A DNA stretch of 64,000 nucleotides from Halobaculum halobium (GCF_030127145.1 NZ_CP126158.1:1302001-1366000); one strand, 5' to 3'. Positions 51,545 through 62,355 are shown, numbered from the stretch's first letter. A program made the numbers and translations. Notes: generated by a model not told the origin, from the sequence alone.

Positions 51545-52504
51545 ATGAGCCTGACACGCTATGCGACCCGGCGGCTCGTCTTCCTCGTCGGGACGCTGTT
51601 CGGCGCCTCGGTCATCACGTTCGCGCTCGTGAACGTCCTCCCGGGCGACGTGGCGGTGATGATCCTGGGGACCAGCGGCAGCCAGGAGCAGGTGGAGGTG
51701 CTCCGCCAACAGCTCGGTCTCAACCAGCCCGTGTACATCAGATACCTCGACTGGATCGCCGGAGTACTCCAAGGCGATCTGGGTCGATCGCTTCGGTTCG
51801 GCGACCCGGTCGCGACGCTCATCGCTCAGCGGTTCCCCGCGAGCGCGTTCCTCGCGTTCACGGCGTTGACCATCGCGGTCATCGTCGCGATCCCGATGGG
51901 CGTCGTCGCCGCCGTCGAGCAGAACACCTGGAAGGACTTCCTGACGAGCGTCGCCGCGTTCACCGGGATCAGCCTGCCGAACTTCTTCTGGGGGATGTTG
52001 CTCATCCTCCTGATCGCCCGGTACGCCTCGCTGTTGCCGCCGTCCGGGTACGTGAGCCCGACGGAGGACCTCGCGGAGGCGTTCGCGCACGTCCTCCTGC
52101 CGGCGGGCGCCCTCGGATTCAGCCTGATGGCTCACATCACACGGATGACCCGGTCGTCGCTCATCGAGGAACTCCGGTCTGGGTACATCGACCTCGCGCG
52201 CATGAAGGGGCTCTCGAGTCGGCGGATCGTCCTCCGGCACGCGCTCCGGAACGCGTTCCTCCCGGTGTTGACCGTGATCGGCTTCCAACTGGGATTCCTG
52301 TTCGGCGGGATCATCATCATCGAGCAGCTGTTCGCGTATCCTGGGCTCGGTCGACTCGCGTTCAACGCCCTGCTCAACCGCGACGCGCCGCTGATCCAGG
52401 GGTCTGTGCTCACCATCGCGGTCGTGTTCATGACCAGCAACCTCGTGGTCGACCTGCTGTACGCGGTCATCGACCCGCGCGTCGTCGCCGGAGGTGAGAG
52501 CTGA
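51545..52504 (+). CDS. ABC transporter permease, DppB type
   Basis: A 319-residue inner permease subunit with six hydrophobic segments. It begins TRYATRRLVFLVGTLFGASV, typical of DppB/OppB. The EAA loop reads HITRMTRSSLIEELRSGYID and then ARMKGLSSRRIVLRHALRNA. FFGGxxxxExLFxxPGxG-type FLFGGIIIIEQLFAYPGLGR follows. It starts 14 bases after the binding protein gene and overlaps the next by one base. Confidence 0.95.
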   Translation: MSLTRYATRRLVFLVGTLFGASVITFALVNVLPGDVAVMILGTSGSQEQVEVLRQQLGLNQPVYIRYLDWIAGVLQGDLGRSLRFGDPVATLIAQRFPASAFLAFTALTIAVIVAIPMGVVAAVEQNTWKDFLTSVAAFTGISLPNFFWGMLLILLIARYASLLPPSGYVSPTEDLAEAFAHVLLPAGALGFSLMAHITRMTRSSLIEELRSGYIDLARMKGLSSRRIVLRHALRNAFLPVLTVIGFQLGFLFGGIIIIEQLFAYPGLGRLAFNALLNRDAPLIQGSVLTIAVVFMTSNLVVDLLYAVIDPRVVAGGES

Positions 52505-53412
52505 TGGCCGCCGAGACCGGTACCGCTCGATTCGTCGACGAGTACCAGCGCGAGCGGCTCTACAGGCTCGCTCGGAGCATCCGGCACAACACGAAGGCCG
52601 TCGTCGGCCTCTCTCTCATCGTCGCGCTTGTCGTCCTGGCGATCGCCTCCCCCATGCTGATATCCCAGGAGGCGGCCAATCAGGTCGACATTCAGAACCG
52701 CTTTGCCGCCCCGAGCGCGGAGCACCCGTTCGGGACCGACAACTTCGGTCGCGACATGCTCTCCCGGACGCTGCTGGGCGTGCGCATCAGCCTCTACGTG
52801 GGGCTGTCGAGCGTCGCGATCGCGTCGGCGTTCGGCGTCCCGCTGGGCGGATTGGCCGGCTACGCCGGCGGCGCGGTCGACGACGCCGTCATGCGGACGA
52901 TGGACGTGTTGATGAGTTTCCCGCCGATCCTGGTCGCGATGACGATCACGGCGGTGATCGGCCCGACGCTCAACAACGCGATCCTCGCGCTCGGGCTGGT
53001 GTACATCCCCTACTTCGCGCGGGTGACCAGGTCGGAGGCGATCTCCGTCTCCCAGGAGGAGTTCGTCGAGGCCGCCCGCGCGCTCGGCGAGCGGGACTCG
53101 TACGTCCTCTTCAGAGAGGTGTTGCCCAACGCGGCCGCACCGATCATCGTCCAGGCGAGCATCAGCATCTCCTTCGCAATCCTGGCGGCCGCGGGGCTGT
53201 CGTTCCTCGGGCTCGGCGCCCAGCCGCCGACGCCGTCGTGGGGCCTGATGCTCCAGCAGGCGAAGCAGTACCTCACGCAGGCGCCGTGGATGGCGATCTT
53301 CCCGGGGATCGGCATCGCCGTGACGGTCCTCGGCTTCAACCTCTTCGGGGACGGCATCCGCGACGTTCTGGACCCGGACGCAAGCACCGAATTCGGAGTC
53401 ACCGATGAGTAG
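52504..53412 (+). CDS. ABC transporter permease, DppC type
   Basis: A 302-residue second permease with six hydrophobic segments. The N-terminal cytoplasmic part and the EHPFGTDNFGRDMLSRTLLG segment are typical of DppC/OppC. The EAA loop is EFVEAARALGERDSYVLFRE. It overlaps the ATPase gene by eight bases, so the whole set is one operon. Confidence 0.95.
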   Translation: MAAETGTARFVDEYQRERLYRLARSIRHNTKAVVGLSLIVALVVLAIASPMLISQEAANQVDIQNRFAAPSAEHPFGTDNFGRDMLSRTLLGVRISLYVGLSSVAIASAFGVPLGGLAGYAGGAVDDAVMRTMDVLMSFPPILVAMTITAVIGPTLNNAILALGLVYIPYFARVTRSEAISVSQEEFVEAARALGERDSYVLFREVLPNAAAPIIVQASISISFAILAAAGLSFLGLGAQPPTPSWGLMLQQAKQYLTQAPWMAIFPGIGIAVTVLGFNLFGDGIRDVLDPDASTEFGVTDE

Positions 53413-55585
53413 TCAATCCACACCGTCGACAGACGCAGCACCGAACACGACCGCGGCGACCGCCGACGACCGCCTGCTCACCGTCCGGGGACTGGAGACG
53501 GAGTTCCGGACGGAGGAGGGGACCGTCCGAGCCGTCGACGGGGTCGACCTCCACCTGGACCAAGGCGAGATCGTCGGGATCGTCGGCGAGTCCGGGGCGG
53601 GAAAGAGCGCGACCGCCGAGTCGATCCTTCGGCTCATCGACTCCCCGGGGGAGATCGTCGGCGGCACCGTCGACTTCGACGGACGGGACGTGCGCTCGAT
53701 GAACGAGGCGGAACTCCGCGAGTTCCGCGCGACGGACGCGAGCATGGTGTTTCAGGACCCGACCGGCACGCTCAACCCCACGATGACTGTCGGGAAACAG
53801 GTCGCCGAGGCCGTCCGAAGCAACGACCCCTCGCTGTCCGGGACAGCCGTGAAGGAGCGCACGATCGAGATCATGGAGCGCGTCGGGATCCCGAACGCGC
53901 CTGCCCGGTACGACGAGTACCCACACCAATTCTCCGGCGGGCAGAAACAGCGGATCGTCTTCGGGATCGCGATCGCGAGCGAACCCGACCTGCTCGTCGC
54001 AGACGAACCGACGACCGCCCTCGACGTGACGATCCAGGCGCAGATCCTGGACCTCCTGGTCGAACTCCGCGACGAGTTCGGGATGAGCGTCCTGTTCATC
54101 ACCCACGACCTCGGCGTCGTCCGCGAGGTGTGCGACCGCGTGCTCGTGATGTACGGCGGGAGCGTCGTCGAGTCGGGGCGGGTCGAATCGATGTTCGCCG
54201 AACCGCACCACCCGTACACGAAGGGGCTCCTGGCGAGCAACCCCGGCCTCGACGCCGACGTGGTGGGGGAGCGATCGGCCGCCCCGGGCCGCCTGCGGGT
54301 TATCGAGGGAACGATGCCGGATCTCACCGGCGAGTTCCGCGGCTGCAAGTACGCCGACCGGTGCCCCGGGGCGACAGAAGACTGCCGGACTGCCCACCCG
54401 GACCTCGAGTCCGTCGCCGTCGACGGCGACGACCGCGAGGTCGCCTGCTACCGCCACGAGGAGATCGACGACATCGAGTACACCTACGACCACGAACCGC
54501 GGACGCTCTCCTGGCGCGCGACCGCGACCGACAGTGCGACCCCGGGCGTCCCGGACGCGGACGGCGTCGGGGACGACCGTGACGGGGCCGTCCTCTCGGC
54601 GACCGGGCTGAAGAAGCACTTCGAGACCGGGAACATCCTCGACGACCTCCTCGGGCGCGGCGAGACCGTGCGGGCCGTCGACGGGATCGACCTCGAGATC
54701 GGCGCCGGTGAGACGCTCGGCCTCGTCGGCGAGTCCGGCTGCGGCAAGTCCACGGCAGCGCGGGCCATCCTCCGGCTTCACGAGCCGACCGAGGGGACCG
54801 TCGTCTACCAAGGCCGCGACATCACGGCCGCCTCGAAGGCCGAGCTCCGTGAGGTTCGCCGCGACCTGCAGGTGGTGTTCCAGAACCCGCAGTCGAGCCT
54901 CAACCCCCGACGGACGGTCGGGCAGATCCTCCGCCGCCCGATGAAGCTCCACGGCATCGCAGACGGCGGCGAACGGCGCGAGCGCGCGAGAGAGTTGGTC
55001 ACCGAGGTCGGGCTGGACGAGCGCCACCTGGAGCGAAAGCCGGGCGACCTCTCGGGCGGGCAACAGCAGCGCGTCGCCATCGCGCGGGCGCTGGCGGTCA
55101 ACCCCGAGCTGATCGTCCTCGACGAGCCGGTGTCGGGGCTCGACGTCTCGATCCAAGCGCAGATCCTCAACCTCCTGTCTGACCTGCAGGAGGACCTGGG
55201 ACTGTCGTACCTGTTCATCAGTCACAACCTCTCGGTGATCGAGCACGTCTGCGACCGCGTCGCGGTGATGTATCTCGGTGAGCTGGTCGAGACGGGGACA
55301 ACCGGAGAGGTGTTCGCGCCGCCGTACAATCCGTACACGGAGGCGCTCCTGTCCGCGATCCCGGGGCGGGCCGACGCCGACGACCGGATCGTCCTCGAGG
55401 GCGACGTGCCCGACCCGTCGAACGTCCCGTCGGGCTGTCGGTTCCACCCGCGGTGTCCGCACAAGATCGGCGACGTCTGCGAACGAGAAGAGCCGGCCGT
55501 TCACGAGCCGAGCGACGGCCACGGGATCAAGTGTCACCTGTTGCGCGAGGAGTACCGCGACCGCGTCGACTGGGAGGAGATCTGA
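53405..55585 (+). CDS. fused ABC transporter ATPases (DppD-DppF in one chain)
   Basis: A 726-residue protein with two complete nucleotide-binding domains. Domain 1 has Walker [10 protein letters not shown] (from residue 61), signature FSGGQKQR and Walker [14 protein letters not shown]. Its C-terminal oligopeptide extension has the [14 protein letters not shown] cysteines. Domain 2 has GESGCGKST (about 442), [28 protein letters not shown] and ends with [15 protein letters not shown]. Those cysteine groups can bind an iron-sulfur cluster in some Dpp ATPases. DppD and DppF are normally separate; fusion fixes a 1:1 heterodimer. Confidence 0.95.
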   Translation: MSSQSTPSTDAAPNTTAATADDRLLTVRGLETEFRTEEGTVRAVDGVDLHLDQGEIVGIVGESGAGKSATAESILRLIDSPGEIVGGTVDFDGRDVRSMNEAELREFRATDASMVFQDPTGTLNPTMTVGKQVAEAVRSNDPSLSGTAVKERTIEIMERVGIPNAPARYDEYPHQFSGGQKQRIVFGIAIASEPDLLVADEPTTALDVTIQAQILDLLVELRDEFGMSVLFITHDLGVVREVCDRVLVMYGGSVVESGRVESMFAEPHHPYTKGLLASNPGLDADVVGERSAAPGRLRVIEGTMPDLTGEFRGCKYADRCPGATEDCRTAHPDLESVAVDGDDREVACYRHEEIDDIEYTYDHEPRTLSWRATATDSATPGVPDADGVGDDRDGAVLSATGLKKHFETGNILDDLLGRGETVRAVDGIDLEIGAGETLGLVGESGCGKSTAARAILRLHEPTEGTVVYQGRDITAASKAELREVRRDLQVVFQNPQSSLNPRRTVGQILRRPMKLHGIADGGERRERARELVTEVGLDERHLERKPGDLSGGQQQRVAIARALAVNPELIVLDEPVSGLDVSIQAQILNLLSDLQEDLGLSYLFISHNLSVIEHVCDRVAVMYLGELVETGTTGEVFAPPYNPYTEALLSAIPGRADADDRIVLEGDVPDPSNVPSGCRFHPRCPHKIGDVCEREEPAVHEPSDGHGIKCHLLREEYRDRVDWEEI

Positions 55586-55630
55586 GGAGCCGGCGGGGAC
55601 CGGCGACCTGCTCTCTCGGGACCCTTCGCC

Positions 55631-57409
55631 CTACAACTCCTCGCTGTGCCGCACGTCGACCGCGATTCCCCGCGTCGACGAGCGCATCTCCGCGCCGTGC
55701 ATCTCCGCGCGGCCGACGGCGAACGCCGACGGTCCCTCGACGACGACCTCGTCGCCGACGCGGATGTCGTCGTCCGCGTCGACGACGCCCGGCGCGAGGA
55801 CGCTCCCCTGCGGGACGAACGCGTCGATTTCGACCGTCTTGGTCGGGGCGTCGCTTTCCACCCACCGACGGGCGCCCGCGAGGGTGAACGCCAGCGCGCC
55901 GTAGGTGGGCACCATCGTCGCCAGCAACTCCTCGTCGTCGTCGCGCACCTGGAGCTTGGGGTACCGCGAGCGCGTGTTCAGCTCGTCGAACAGGTCGTCG
56001 CCGGCGCCGTCGCCGAGCATGTAGTCGGCGATGGCGCGGACGGTGTTGTGCTGGCGCTCGCGTTTCGTGTACTTCAGTTCCCCGTCGAGCGCGGACATGA
56101 GGTTCCCGATGGATTCGGTCGTCGTCGGGTGGTCCTCGACGGTGTACTCGAACGGCACGTCGACCTGTTCCTCGACGCGCTCGCAGATCTCGCGGTAGCC
56201 GTCCGCGGGGACGTGCGCGATCACGCGGGGGTAGTCGTTGCGCTGGAGGTAGCGCCGGAGCACCTCGGCGACGAACTGCTTCTCGTCCTCGCTCCACCGC
56301 CCAGTCACCACGGTGTCGTAGTGCTGGGCCGGGTAGGTGAGTTCCAGTTCCTGCGGCACGACGCCGATTGGCGAGGTCATCGACGCGAGGTGCGCTCGGA
56401 ACTGGATCGCGTCGTGGAACTGGCCGTGGCTCTGGCTCTCGGAGTACGGCTTGCGCGCCGAGCACGGAACTAGGACGAGGGGGTTGCGGAAGCGATTGAC
56501 GTAGCGCTCGCTCACGCGTTGGGCGAATCGCTGGATCTCGGGACGGCGGATCGTGTCGCTCGTCGCCGCCGCGAGTTCGTTGTTTCGGGCGACGGGGGCG
56601 CGCTCCTCGACGTAGCCGTACTGCTGGTCCAACTCGCGGAACGCAGCCGTGAGCCACTGCTCGTGGCGGGCCTGCCCTTCGACGTAATCGCGGAGGCGAC
56701 CCTCGCGGACCCGTCGCCGGACGCGCCGCAACTCGGCTTCCAGCGCGTTCACGTTGTGTTCCTCGCAGGCGGCGCGATCGAACGCCTCGCGGGGCACCTG
56801 ACACGCCGGACACGAGCACGGCAGTTCGTCTAGGTCCTCCAAGAAGCGCTCGCCCTCGTCGGTGAGGTACTTCCCTTGGCTTCCCTTCACCCGCGCGCGC
56901 TTCGCGTCGACGAGGTCGACGCCGGCGTACACGAGCGTCGCGACGTTCAGGGGGGTGGCGACCCCCGAGAGATAGAGCGCGGTGTCGGCGGGGACCGCCT
57001 CGCGAACGTCCATCGCCGCCTCGGCGAAGGCGGCCGCGTGGCCGACGACGCCCTGCGCGTTCGAGAGGACGTAGGCGTCGACCAACGCCTCGGCGGCGCC
57101 GCCCGCGCTGGGAGCGTCGCTCGTGATCACGGCGGCTGTCGGGCCGTCGACGGCGGCGGCCGATTCGGCGTAGTCGGGCGCGAACGCGTCGACCACCTCC
57201 TCTCGGGTGCCCGCGGGGTACGCGCGGTGCGGCAGGATCGTGAGCGTCGAGTCGTCGCCCTCGGGCGCGTCGCGCTCGGCGTTCCACAGCGATCCGGCGT
57301 CGCGGACCACGTCGTCCGCCAGCGCCGGCGTCGTGAGCGGCGAATCGAGGCGGAGCTCCCCGAGGCGGGCGGCCCCGTCCCGCTCGTGGACCTCGAAGTA
57401 GTCGGTCAT
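55631..57409 (-). CDS. arcS: archaeosine synthase subunit ArcS
   Basis: A 592-residue protein that attaches lysine to preQ0 at tRNA position 15; RaSEA then converts the product to archaeosine. The N-terminal half is a TGT-like domain with a cysteine knot, LPCSCPACQVPREAF. The centre carries the ArcS core LVLVPCSARKPYSESQSHGQ, and the C-terminal PUA domain begins near VEIDAFVPQGSVLAPGV. It is 24 bases from tgtA on the same strand, and RaSEA is at 14228. Confidence 0.95.
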   Translation of the reverse strand: MTDYFEVHERDGAARLGELRLDSPLTTPALADDVVRDAGSLWNAERDAPEGDDSTLTILPHRAYPAGTREEVVDAFAPDYAESAAAVDGPTAAVITSDAPSAGGAAEALVDAYVLSNAQGVVGHAAAFAEAAMDVREAVPADTALYLSGVATPLNVATLVYAGVDLVDAKRARVKGSQGKYLTDEGERFLEDLDELPCSCPACQVPREAFDRAACEEHNVNALEAELRRVRRRVREGRLRDYVEGQARHEQWLTAAFRELDQQYGYVEERAPVARNNELAAATSDTIRRPEIQRFAQRVSERYVNRFRNPLVLVPCSARKPYSESQSHGQFHDAIQFRAHLASMTSPIGVVPQELELTYPAQHYDTVVTGRWSEDEKQFVAEVLRRYLQRNDYPRVIAHVPADGYREICERVEEQVDVPFEYTVEDHPTTTESIGNLMSALDGELKYTKRERQHNTVRAIADYMLGDGAGDDLFDELNTRSRYPKLQVRDDDEELLATMVPTYGALAFTLAGARRWVESDAPTKTVEIDAFVPQGSVLAPGVVDADDDIRVGDEVVVEGPSAFAVGRAEMHGAEMRSSTRGIAVDVRHSEEL

Positions 57410-57433
57410 GGGCCGAACTGTGCGGGCAGGGCG

Positions 57434-59044
57434 TTATTCGCTTTCGCTTCGGGATTCGGCGGGTCCGGCCCCGCCGGTGGCCGGGGCGTCGGCGACGCGG
57501 TCGCCGTCGCGGTCGCGGTGACCGTCCGCAGCGAGGTCTTCCAGCGTCACCGACGCCGGAACCGCGGCAAGCGCCTCGTCGCCCCAGCCGTCGTGTGCGA
57601 GCGTCACGTCGGCGTCCGGGTTCGCCTCGACGAGCGCTCGTATCCCCTCGCCGGCGGCGCGCTCGGCGGCCGCGTCGGTGCGGTCGGGCACCTCCGCGGT
57701 CAGCGGATACGACTCCGAGAGCGCGCGGGGGAACGGACCGAACGGCGGCACGACCCGCCACACCTCGTCGTAGTCGTGGTCGGAGGGGGTGCCGTACTCC
57801 GAGCACAGCAGGGACTCGGGCACCGACAGCCGCGCGATTCGGTCGTGGTGGCGCCGGACTTCGGGCCGGTCGGCCGACTCGTGAGAGAGCCCGAAGAACG
57901 TGCCCTTGGAGGCGCTGTCGATGCGCTCCAGCTGGTCGGCGTGATCGAGGAGGGCGCGGTAGCCGTCGAGCATCGCGGGGTGGCCGCGCGCGCGCTTCTC
58001 GACGAGTTCGAGCAGGTCGCCGTCGCGGATCGCCTGCTTCACGCGGCGCAGTTCCTCGAAGGTGACGTGGAGGTTGTGCTCCGCCAGGAGTGACTCCTGG
58101 TCTTGCGGTTCCACCGCTCGACTATCCGAGGCGCTTTGGGCCTCGCTCTCGTCGTCGTTCGCGGCCCGAAGCTCGTCGGGCGTGTGCTCGTGGCAGATCG
58201 GACACGAGCACGGGAGGTAGTCGAGGTCGTCCAGTTGCTCCGTACCCGAGACGGTGAGGTAGCGGCCGTCGCGCGCCATCAGCGCGTAGGCTGCCGAGTC
58301 GAACAGGTCGCAGCCGAGCGCGACAGCCAGCGCGAACATCATCGGATGGCCCGCCCCGAACAGGTGGACCGGGCAGTCCTCGCTCAGCCCGCGCTTGGCG
58401 GCGGCGACCGCGTCGACCATGTCGTCGTAGCGGTAGCCGTTCATCATCGGCACGACCGCGCCAACCGGGAATACGTCCAGATCCGTCGCGGCGGCTTCGC
58501 TGCCGGCCTGTTCGCGAAGGTCCGGGTAGGTACTCCCCTGGACGGGCGCGTTGACGAGCATGTCGCCCACGTCGACCGCCTCGGCGTCCGCGAGCGCCTG
58601 GCGCGTCACGTCTAGATCGGACTCAGCCCGATCGCGGCTCGCGTCCGGCGGGGTTGGGATGTCGACCGGGGTCCCGATGTCGCTGCCGATGTCGCGTTGG
58701 AACTCCAAGATCTCGGTGGTCGTCGTGTCGATCTCACCGTACTCGGCGAGCTGGAAGCTCCCCGAGTCGGTCATGATCGCGCCGTCGAAACCGAGCATGT
58801 CGTGGAGGCCCTCCTCCAAGGCCCGTTCGCGCACGTCGTCGGTCGTGCGGATGATGTAAGAGTTGGTGATCAGCATGTCCGCGCCGAACTCCGAGCGGAG
58901 GCGGCCCGGGTCGATCGTCTCGATGTTCGGGTTGATAACCGGGAGGAGCGCGGGCGTCTCGACGGTGACACCGGCGCGGGGGACGGTCAACTCCCCGATG
59001 CGCCCGGCCGCGTCGTGGTCCCGAATCTCGAAGTGGTCGCGCAT
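57434..59044 (-). CDS. tgtA: tRNA-guanine(15) transglycosylase
   Basis: A 536-residue enzyme that swaps guanine-15 in the tRNA D-loop for preQ0. The aspartate-containing active-site segment is [15 protein letters not shown]. The second part is [19 protein letters not shown], and the zinc site is [17 protein letters not shown]. An acidic insert (about 333-360) splits the zinc region from [20 protein letters not shown]. The last 150 residues form a lineage-specific tail. ATG 59044 is preferred; a longer upstream frame is not family-like. Confidence 0.96.
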   Translation of the reverse strand: MRDHFEIRDHDAAGRIGELTVPRAGVTVETPALLPVINPNIETIDPGRLRSEFGADMLITNSYIIRTTDDVRERALEEGLHDMLGFDGAIMTDSGSFQLAEYGEIDTTTTEILEFQRDIGSDIGTPVDIPTPPDASRDRAESDLDVTRQALADAEAVDVGDMLVNAPVQGSTYPDLREQAGSEAAATDLDVFPVGAVVPMMNGYRYDDMVDAVAAAKRGLSEDCPVHLFGAGHPMMFALAVALGCDLFDSAAYALMARDGRYLTVSGTEQLDDLDYLPCSCPICHEHTPDELRAANDDESEAQSASDSRAVEPQDQESLLAEHNLHVTFEELRRVKQAIRDGDLLELVEKRARGHPAMLDGYRALLDHADQLERIDSASKGTFFGLSHESADRPEVRRHHDRIARLSVPESLLCSEYGTPSDHDYDEVWRVVPPFGPFPRALSESYPLTAEVPDRTDAAAERAAGEGIRALVEANPDADVTLAHDGWGDEALAAVPASVTLEDLAADGHRDRDGDRVADAPATGGAGPAESRSESE

Positions 59045-59374
59045 GGCCGGGCTTTCCGCGGCGCGCGAGTAAGGGTTCCGCTCGGCGACCGCCACAGCCG
59101 CCACAGCCGGCGCTCTCGCGAGAGGGGCGAACGAACGACACGCCGAACAGAGCCGGGCGGGCGCGGCCGGCGGGAGCGGTGGAACCGACAATTGCGAGGC
59201 AACCGGCGACCACGGGGCGGGCGTGTCGTCGCGTCGCGGCACGCCCCGTGGCGGGGGAGTCGACGATGGCCGGGAGTGGGTCCGGTATCGCAGACGAACG
59301 TTCGCCCGATGCTGACGGGACCGAGACGAGGTCGGGTGCGTGTCAGCGGCGGCGAATGACCTGGCAGCGGGTAG
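59045..59374. other. 330-base gap without a gene
   Basis: I see no convincing coding frame here. The only structure noted is a 10-base inverted repeat, CCACGGGGCG (59210-59219) and CGCCCCGTGG (59242-59251), with a 22-base loop. It could fold as a hairpin in RNA. A tgtA promoter must lie at the left end, but no clear TATA box stands out. Confidence 0.5.
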
Positions 59375-60208
59375 TTAGATCGCCGGAAGCAGCGCCAACG
59401 CGTCAGCGATGATGAGTGATGCCGTCTCGCCGGGCGACTGGCTCTCGGGACCGTACACGACGACGACGTACAGCCCCGCGAACAACACGGCGTCGTAGGC
59501 GCCGTGGATGAACGACGGGACGATGAGGTTGTCCGTGTACTCGTATGTCGCGCCGAACACGAGCGTCAGCGTCGAGAGGATGCCGATCGTGACGATCCGC
59601 CCGGGGGCCGCGCCGGTGAGCGCGACGTAGTGGACCACGCCGAAGATGACGCTCGCGAGGGGAATCGCGACCCACGGCGAGAACGCCTCGCGGAGTCGAT
59701 TCTGTACGACACCGCGGAACAGGATCTCCTCGCCGGGACCGATGAAGATGAACGCCGCGGGGATGAGCAAGAGGAGCACCTCGGGGTTCTCGGCCCCGAA
59801 CTGCGCGATCTCGTTATCCGCGGTCGGCGCGCCCGCCTGCTGGACGAGCGTGCTCGCCGCGAGCAGGATTCCCAGCGACCCGAAGAAGCCGACGACGGCG
59901 ACGACGACGTCGCGGAGCGAGGGGAACCGAAACAGCGACAGCGGCGACCGATCTGTCCGGATCAAGTAGATCGAGGCGACACCGCCGAAGGATATCCCTT
60001 GCACGAGTACGAGTGACAGGCCGATGAGCACCAGCGGCGACGGCTGGTAGCCGACGATGCCCAGCGCGACGAACACGACGAGGACGATGATCCCCGCCGC
60101 CACGATGCCGGAGAAGCCGATCGCGGGGGCGACGACGAGGGCTTGTATCCGCGGATCCAGTGCCCTGAACCGCGCAGAAAGCGGTTGAAGCGGGCCAAGC
60201 GAGACCAT
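59375..60208 (-). CDS. CPBP family intramembrane metalloprotease
   Basis: A 277-residue membrane protein with about eight hydrophobic segments. The family motifs are present: EExxxR in GPGEEILFRGVVQNRL, FxxxH in FGVVHYVAL, and the C-terminal H in IHGAYDAV. These are zinc-binding residues of Abi/CPBP proteases, whose substrates are mostly unknown. ATG 60208 (MVSLGPLQPLSARF) is preferred to 60247. Confidence 0.9.
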   Translation of the reverse strand: MVSLGPLQPLSARFRALDPRIQALVVAPAIGFSGIVAAGIIVLVVFVALGIVGYQPSPLVLIGLSLVLVQGISFGGVASIYLIRTDRSPLSLFRFPSLRDVVVAVVGFFGSLGILLAASTLVQQAGAPTADNEIAQFGAENPEVLLLLIPAAFIFIGPGEEILFRGVVQNRLREAFSPWVAIPLASVIFGVVHYVALTGAAPGRIVTIGILSTLTLVFGATYEYTDNLIVPSFIHGAYDAVLFAGLYVVVVYGPESQSPGETASLIIADALALLPAI

Positions 60209-60317
60209 ACCCGATACCCGGGTGCCACGGTGAAAGACCTGACCCAACGACGGCGGACCGCCGGGGGGGATCCGGATCGGTCACAGCGTATCGCCCGGGG
60301 GAAACGATCGTGAGGCG

Positions 60318-60926
60318 TCAGTCACGCCTCGTGTGTTCGCGGTCGGCGTGTTCGTACATCGACACGCCGATGACTGCACGGCCGTCACGGACGCTCCCCG
60401 CGAACACGGCGTCGCGGAAGCGGTCGTAGTCCGCAGTCACCGGGCGGATGCTCTCGTTGAAGTCTAAGTCGGTGTTCGTCGACCGAGTGCAGTTGCGCGC
60501 GAGAACGTAGTGGTGGACGGAGTTGGCGAAGCCGTTCGCGGGCTCGACCGTGTGGAACTGTTCGAACGACTCGGCCTCGAATCCCGTCTCCTCGCGGAGT
60601 TCCCGTCGCGCGGCCGCGACGAGGTCCGCGTCGTCGTCCTCGACGCCCCCGGCGGGGAGGCCGCGGTTCACCCGTCCGACAGCCTGGCGCCACTCCTCGA
60701 CGAGCACCACGTCGCCGTCGGGGGTGAACGGGAGGATCACGACCGTCTGCGGCTCGTCGACGTAGTGGAAGTCCGTCTCGGTGCCGTCGGGCAGGCGCAC
60801 GTCGTCGCGGCGAACGTCGAAGCCGGGACACGAGTAATCGGTATCGCTGCCGAGCGTCTCCCACGCGAGATCGTCGCGGTCGCGGTCGCGGCCGTCGTCG
60901 CCGTCGCGGTCGCCGTTGCTGCTCAT
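60318..60926 (-). CDS. NUDIX hydrolase
   Basis: A 202-residue protein with a Nudix box, GGVEDDDADLVAAARRELRE followed by ETGF. The REL-x-EE-x-G core is intact, but the first glutamate expected eight residues before the R-E pair is an alanine, flanked by aspartates. Sequence around it (RGLPAGGVEDD and VVILPFTPDGDVVLVEEWRQ) resembles ADP-ribose pyrophosphatases. The substrate is unproved. An acidic N-terminal extension precedes the domain. Confidence 0.88.
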   Translation of the reverse strand: MSSNGDRDGDDGRDRDRDDLAWETLGSDTDYSCPGFDVRRDDVRLPDGTETDFHYVDEPQTVVILPFTPDGDVVLVEEWRQAVGRVNRGLPAGGVEDDDADLVAAARRELREETGFEAESFEQFHTVEPANGFANSVHHYVLARNCTRSTNTDLDFNESIRPVTADYDRFRDAVFAGSVRDGRAVIGVSMYEHADREHTRRD

Positions 60927-61014
60927 TACGTCCGGGTTCGAACGCGCCGGTAAAAAGGGTGGCAGAAGCCGTGCCGGAGTCGTCGAAAGGATATCGTGGG
61001 TCGGAACCGGGGAC

Positions 61015-62355
61015 TCAGCGTCCGAGTCGCGCGCGAACCGCGGTGGCGCCGCCTGCGAGCGCGAGCGCCAGCGACACGAGCGTCAGCCCGACCTGCGTCT
61101 CGCCGAACCACACCGGCGCCCACGGCGCGGCCGCGCGGACGCCCACGACGAGCGTCGAGAGCACGGGGACCCCGGTGTCGCCGGTCCCGTCGTCGAGGTT
61201 CACGCCGTCGCTCGTCGCCAGCGGGAGGTCGCGTTCGGACCCCTGGAACTCTCGGGGGACGCGATCGGCCTCGTACGGGATGCGGTCGGTCGGGTACGTC
61301 CAGACGGCGGTTCCGTTCTCGTTGATCTCGACGACCCGCTTGTTCAGCGTGTCCGTGATCAGCGTGTGGCCGCTCTCCAGGCGGTCGGCGTCGCGGGGCC
61401 AGTGGAGCGACTGGCCGTCGACGCTCCTGACGACCCACGCGATCTCCCAGTCCCCGTCGTCGGTCCGGTGGAGTTCGACGACGCGGTCGTTGTCGGAGTC
61501 GGCGACGAGGACCGCGCCGTCGCCGAGCCACTGCGGGTTGTGCTGGTGGTCCAGGACCGAGGGATCGCCGCAGCGAACGTCGCCGTCGCCGTCGGTGTCG
61601 CGCAGTTGGCCGTTGCCGGTGCAGGAGTCGTCCGAGGAGTTCGACTCGTCCCCGTTGATGATCTCGACGATCTCGCTCCCCCCGTCATCGGTCCGCTCGA
61701 CGATCACCAGCTGGTTCGCGTTGCGGACGGAGACCAGGAACCGGTCCTCGCCGATGCGGTCGATGTCGTTGATGTGAAGCCAGTCGGTACGGGTCGGGTC
61801 CTCGGGCTCGTCGTACAGCTGTGAGGCGTTCCACGTCCACGTCACCTCGCCGTCCTCCACGATCATGATCCGCTCGTGATCCATATCGGTCATGGCGAAC
61901 CCGCCATCCGGGAGCGGCTCCGCGTCGTGGATCTCGCTGTTCGACTGCGAGCGCACTGGGAAGCTGTACTCCTCGACGACTTCCGCGCCGCCGTCGGCGT
62001 CGGGGTCGATTAGTCGGATCCCAGTGTGCGCGCACGGCGACTCGTAGGGACCGCACTCCTCGTAGCCGCTGTCCATGAACCCCGCGAGCACGCGGCCATC
62101 CGAGAGCCGCTGCACGTCGAAGTAGCTGTCCGCGGAGTCCTCGCGCCACTCGACGTCGGTGCCGTTGAGCAGGTAGGCGCTGCCGTGTTCGTGCCACCCG
62201 GGACCGCCGCCCTGCGACCCCACGAGCGTCGCGCGCTCGGACCCGTCGTCGATGGCGACCGTCGAGCGGTCCGGCGCGACCAGCGCACTCCCGGCGACGG
62301 TCAGTCCGAACAGGAGGACGCCCGCGAGGACCAACTCGATCGCGCGTGTTCCCAT
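61015..62355 (-). CDS. arylsulfotransferase (ASST)-like membrane-anchored protein
   Basis: A 446-residue protein with a helix at each end (about 6-27 and 415-438), so the middle probably lies outside the cell. The body is a beta-propeller with repeats such as [40 protein letters not shown], and [20 protein letters not shown], as in the bacterial ASST family. Potential N-glycosylation sites NGT, NAS and NSS occur. Sulfotransferase activity needs a histidine nucleophile; HIND is a candidate. Whether it transfers sulfate is unknown. Confidence 0.8.
   Translation of the reverse strand: MGTRAIELVLAGVLLFGLTVAGSALVAPDRSTVAIDDGSERATLVGSQGGGPGWHEHGSAYLLNGTDVEWREDSADSYFDVQRLSDGRVLAGFMDSGYEECGPYESPCAHTGIRLIDPDADGGAEVVEEYSFPVRSQSNSEIHDAEPLPDGGFAMTDMDHERIMIVEDGEVTWTWNASQLYDEPEDPTRTDWLHINDIDRIGEDRFLVSVRNANQLVIVERTDDGGSEIVEIINGDESNSSDDSCTGNGQLRDTDGDGDVRCGDPSVLDHQHNPQWLGDGAVLVADSDNDRVVELHRTDDGDWEIAWVVRSVDGQSLHWPRDADRLESGHTLITDTLNKRVVEINENGTAVWTYPTDRIPYEADRVPREFQGSERDLPLATSDGVNLDDGTGDTGVPVLSTLVVGVRAAAPWAPVWFGETQVGLTLVSLALALAGGATAVRARLGR

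Noticed and set aside
60920-60950. GGTTCGAAC resembling a tRNA T-loop
   Set aside because: No acceptor stem, anticodon arm or D-loop can be paired around it; it lies in the NUDIX gene's promoter region.
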